NCBI RefSeq assembly: GCF_020026895.1
Contig: NZ_JAINZW010000004.1
Location: forward strand, 62,001-126,000
Length of the DNA stretch: 64,000 bases
Direction of reading: 5' to 3'
Origin: Novilysobacter selenitireducens
Lineage (GTDB): Bacteria; Pseudomonadota; Gammaproteobacteria; Xanthomonadales; Xanthomonadaceae
Of the stretch, positions 61,476 through 64,000 are shown piece after piece. Positions within the stretch are counted from its first letter, which is position 1; each line of letters opens with the position of its first letter. The translations under genes and the position numbers were made by a program. The notes beneath the pieces were generated by a model, which did no database searches, was not told where the DNA came from, and worked only from the letters and a program-made list of their open reading frames with translations.

Positions 61476-62495
61476 ATGGCACTGAAGATCGGCATCAACG
61501 GATTCGGCCGCATGGGCCGGCTGGCGCTGCGCGCGGCATTGCAGCGCGACGACCTGTCGGCGCTGGCGTTCGTCCAGGTCAACGACCCGGCCGGCGACGC
61601 GGCGACGTTCGCGCACCTGCTCAACTTCGATTCCGTGCACGGCCGCTGGGGCCTGGAAGCGCGCGCCGACGGCGATGCGCTGGTGATCGGCGACCATCGC
61701 ATCGCGCTGACCCGGCACACGGCGATCGGCGATACCGACTGGTCCGGCTGCGACGTGGTGATCGAGGCCTCCGGCCGTTACCGCAAGAAGGAACTGCTGC
61801 AGCCGTACCTCGACCAGGGCGTGGGCCGCGTGGTGGTGACCGCGCCGGTCAAACAGCCGGGCGTGCTGGACACGGTGGTCGGCGTCAATGACGACCGCTT
61901 CGACCCGGCGGTGCACCGCATCGTGACCGCCGCCTCGTGCACCACCAACTGCCTGGCACCGCTGGTCAAGGTGCTGCACGAAGGCCTGGGCATCCGCCAC
62001 GGCAGCCTGACGACGATCCACTCGCTGACCAACACGCAGACCATCATCGATGCCGCGCACAAGGACCTGCGGCGTGCGCGCTCGTGTGGCGAAAGCCTGA
62101 TCCCGACCTCGACCGGCTCGGCCACGGCCATCGCCGAGATCTTCCCCGAACTGCGCGGGCGGCTGGACGGCATCGCAGTGCGGGTGCCGCTGGCGAACGC
62201 GTCGCTGACCGATGCCGTGTTCGAAGTGGAGCGCGCGACGACCGTAGAAGAGGTCAACGCGTTGTTCAAGGCGGCGGCCGATGGCGCGCTTGCCGGTATC
62301 CTCGGATTCGAGGAGCGGCCGCTGGTGTCGATCGACTACCGCACCGATCCGCGCTCGGCCATCGTCGATGCCGGCTGCACGCGCGTCGTCAACGGTACGC
62401 AGGTGAAGGTCTACGCCTGGTACGACAACGAGTGGGGCTACGTGAACCGCACGGTCGAGCTCGCACTGAAGGTCGGTTCCGCGCCGCGGCCATGA
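61476..62495 (+). CDS. ArsJ-associated glyceraldehyde-3-phosphate dehydrogenase
   Basis: 339 residues from ATG at 61476 with GGAG upstream. NAD site [16 protein letters not shown], catalytic Cys155 in [12 protein letters not shown] and His182 in TIHSLTNTQ, and [10 protein letters not shown] at the end. In arsenic operons this type of GAPDH makes 1-arseno-3-phosphoglycerate from glyceraldehyde-3-phosphate and arsenate. The next gene, arsJ, overlaps by 4 bases, which fixes the role. Confidence 0.93.
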   Translation: MALKIGINGFGRMGRLALRAALQRDDLSALAFVQVNDPAGDAATFAHLLNFDSVHGRWGLEARADGDALVIGDHRIALTRHTAIGDTDWSGCDVVIEASGRYRKKELLQPYLDQGVGRVVVTAPVKQPGVLDTVVGVNDDRFDPAVHRIVTAASCTTNCLAPLVKVLHEGLGIRHGSLTTIHSLTNTQTIIDAAHKDLRRARSCGESLIPTSTGSATAIAEIFPELRGRLDGIAVRVPLANASLTDAVFEVERATTVEEVNALFKAAADGALAGILGFEERPLVSIDYRTDPRSAIVDAGCTRVVNGTQVKVYAWYDNEWGYVNRTVELALKVGSAPRP

Positions 62496-63736
62496 CAGCA
62501 TCCGACGCGAGCGCGGGGGACATGCGCGCCGCCTGGCGGCAGTACGCGATCGTCACCGGCAACTACTGGGCGTTCACCCTGACCGACGGGGCGCTGCGGA
62601 TGCTGGTGGTGCTGCACTTCCACCAGCTGGGCTATGGCGCGCTGCAGATCGCGCTGTTGTTCCTGTTCTACGAAATCTTTGGCGTGGTCACCAACCTGGT
62701 GGGCGGCTGGCTGGGCGCGCGCATCGGCCTCAACCGGACGATGAACATCGGCCTGGCGTTGCAGGTGGTGGCGCTGTCGATGCTGGCGGTGCCGGCGGCG
62801 TGGCTGGCGGTGCCGTGGGTCATGGCGGCGCAGGCGCTGTCGGGCATCGCCAAGGACCTCAACAAGATGAGCGCCAAGAGCAGCATCAAGCTGCTGGTGG
62901 CCGACGGCGCGCAAGGCACGTTGTACCGATGGGTGGCCGCGCTGACCGGGTCCAAGAACGCGCTCAAGGGCGTGGGGTTCTTCCTGGGCGGCGCGTTGCT
63001 GGCGCTGCTGGGGTTCCGTGGCTCGGTGCTGGCGATGGCCGGCGCGCTTGCGCTGGTGTGGATCGGCAGCCTGGTGTGGCTGCGGCAGGACCTGGGCCGC
63101 GCCAGCGGCAAGCCGAAGTTCCGCCACGTGTTTTCGTCCAGCCGCGCCATCAACGTGCTGTCGGCGGCGCGCATGTTCCTGTTCGGCGCGCGCGATGTGT
63201 GGTTCGTGGTTGCGCTGCCGGTGTTCCTGGCCGGCGTGCTGGGCTGGGACCACTGGCGCGTGGGCGGCTTCCTCGCCGCGTGGGTGATCGGGTACGGCGT
63301 GGTGCAGGCATTGGCGCCGCGGTTCACCGCGCGCGCCGACGCCGCGATACCGGGTGGGGGCACCGCGGCCGGCTGGGCGGCGCTGCTGGCCATCGTGCCG
63401 GCGGGCATTGCCCTGGCATTAGACACCGGCGTGGCGCCCGGACCGGTGCTGGTGGCCGGCCTGGCGGTGTTCGGCGTCGTCTTCGCCATCAATTCCGCCG
63501 TGCACAGCTACCTGATCGTCAGCCATGCACGCGCCGACGGCGTGTCGCTCGACGTCGGCTTCTACTACATGGCCAACGCGATGGGCCGGTTGCTGGGCAC
63601 CGTGCTCTCGGGCTGGGTGTACCAGGTGGCGGGGTTGCAGGCGTGCCTGTGGATCTCCGCCGGGCTGGTGGCCATCGCGGCCCTGTTGGCGAAGGCGATG
63701 CCGCCGGTCGACCGGCCGATCGCTGCCACGCCATGA
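62492..63736 (+). CDS. arsJ: organoarsenical efflux MFS permease ArsJ
   Basis: 414 residues, about twelve membrane helices. Distinctive stretches: [57 protein letters not shown] and [16 protein letters not shown]. ArsJ exports 1-arseno-3-phosphoglycerate, which then breaks down outside to arsenate. Start overlaps the GAPDH gene, 40 bases to arsH. Confidence 0.94.
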   Translation: MTASDASAGDMRAAWRQYAIVTGNYWAFTLTDGALRMLVVLHFHQLGYGALQIALLFLFYEIFGVVTNLVGGWLGARIGLNRTMNIGLALQVVALSMLAVPAAWLAVPWVMAAQALSGIAKDLNKMSAKSSIKLLVADGAQGTLYRWVAALTGSKNALKGVGFFLGGALLALLGFRGSVLAMAGALALVWIGSLVWLRQDLGRASGKPKFRHVFSSSRAINVLSAARMFLFGARDVWFVVALPVFLAGVLGWDHWRVGGFLAAWVIGYGVVQALAPRFTARADAAIPGGGTAAGWAALLAIVPAGIALALDTGVAPGPVLVAGLAVFGVVFAINSAVHSYLIVSHARADGVSLDVGFYYMANAMGRLLGTVLSGWVYQVAGLQACLWISAGLVAIAALLAKAMPPVDRPIAATP

Positions 63737-63775
63737 CCCGTGTGCACTGCGCGCACCGCAACCGGAGCACATCGC

Positions 63776-64000
63776 ATGAGCCTGCTCGAACCCATCCCCG
63801 TCCCGCGCCTGCGCGAACTGCCTGATCCGGATGTATTGCCGTCACTGCAGCGCGAGCACCTGCAACTGCCGGTTATTGATGGCCATCCTCCGCGGATCCT
63901 GCTGCTGTACGGCTCGTTGCGGGAGCGCTCGTACTCGCGGCTGGCAGTGGAGGAGGGCGCGCGCCTGCTGCAGCTGATGGGCGCGGAGACCCGCATCTTC
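63776..64000 (+). CDS. arsH: ArsH organoarsenical oxidase, 3' end cut by window edge
   Basis: 75 codons present, open to the window end. [19 protein letters not shown] is the FMN-binding start of ArsH (NADPH-FMN reductase family), followed by [21 protein letters not shown] precedes the ATG. ArsH oxidises trivalent methyl- and aryl-arsenicals. Confidence 0.9.
   Translation, partial: MSLLEPIPVPRLRELPDPDVLPSLQREHLQLPVIDGHPPRILLLYGSLRERSYSRLAVEEGARLLQLMGAETRIF

Overview
The window is a GC-rich chromosomal segment of a gammaproteobacterium, most likely a member of the Xanthomonadaceae/Lysobacteraceae (Lysobacter or Luteimonas type). The call rests on the gene families, on an Xcs-type type II secretion operon, and on abundant short REP palindromes of the kind seen in that family. 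I see no phage, insertion sequence, integrase or CRISPR array. Genes are densely packed, often overlap by 4 bases (ATGA or GTGA), and several start with GTG.

Left third (about 1-24 kb), all on the minus strand. First is an hvfA-hvfB-hvfC operon for a small modified copper-binding peptide; its precursor carries two EF-hand loops between two EGKCG double motifs. Next comes a phosphate-acquisition block. In transcription order it runs: a proline-rich surface lipoprotein, a TonB-dependent receptor, a complete type II secretion system gspCDEFGHIJKLMN, an OprP/OprO-type phosphate porin, pstS, pstC, pstA, pstB and phoU. Well-matched PhoB boxes (two TGTCA-like half sites 11 bp apart) lie upstream of gspC, the porin gene and pstS. 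The secretion system therefore looks like part of the phosphate-starvation response, presumably exporting phosphatases or similar enzymes.

Middle (24-37 kb): ordinary metabolic and repair genes. These are a prolyl-4-hydroxylase-like oxygenase, nth, two crotonase-family enzymes, an FKBP-like lipoprotein-sized exported protein, a DUF1289 protein, a NudL-like Nudix hydrolase, a 3-mercaptopyruvate sulfurtransferase, a DUF4139 lipoprotein, a PCuAC copper chaperone, a hotdog thioesterase and uvrA. REP clusters separate several of them and in two places supply the stop codon.

Right half (37-58 kb): core housekeeping genes in conserved gammaproteobacterial order: rplU-rpmA-obgE, rpsT (divergent from murJ), ribF-ileS-lspA-ispH, tRNA-Thr(CGT), radA, a PAP2-like gene, a CcsA-like membrane protein, ffh, rpsP-rimM-trmD-rplS, an hslR-like gene, a SDR with a Tat-like leader, katG and mutS. 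Four exact 30-bp tandem copies of a terminator hairpin follow the tRNA gene.

Right edge (61-64 kb): an arsenic operon, arsR-GAPDH-arsJ-arsH, the last gene cut by the window end. It matches the known route in which arsenate is turned into 1-arseno-3-phosphoglycerate and exported by ArsJ.
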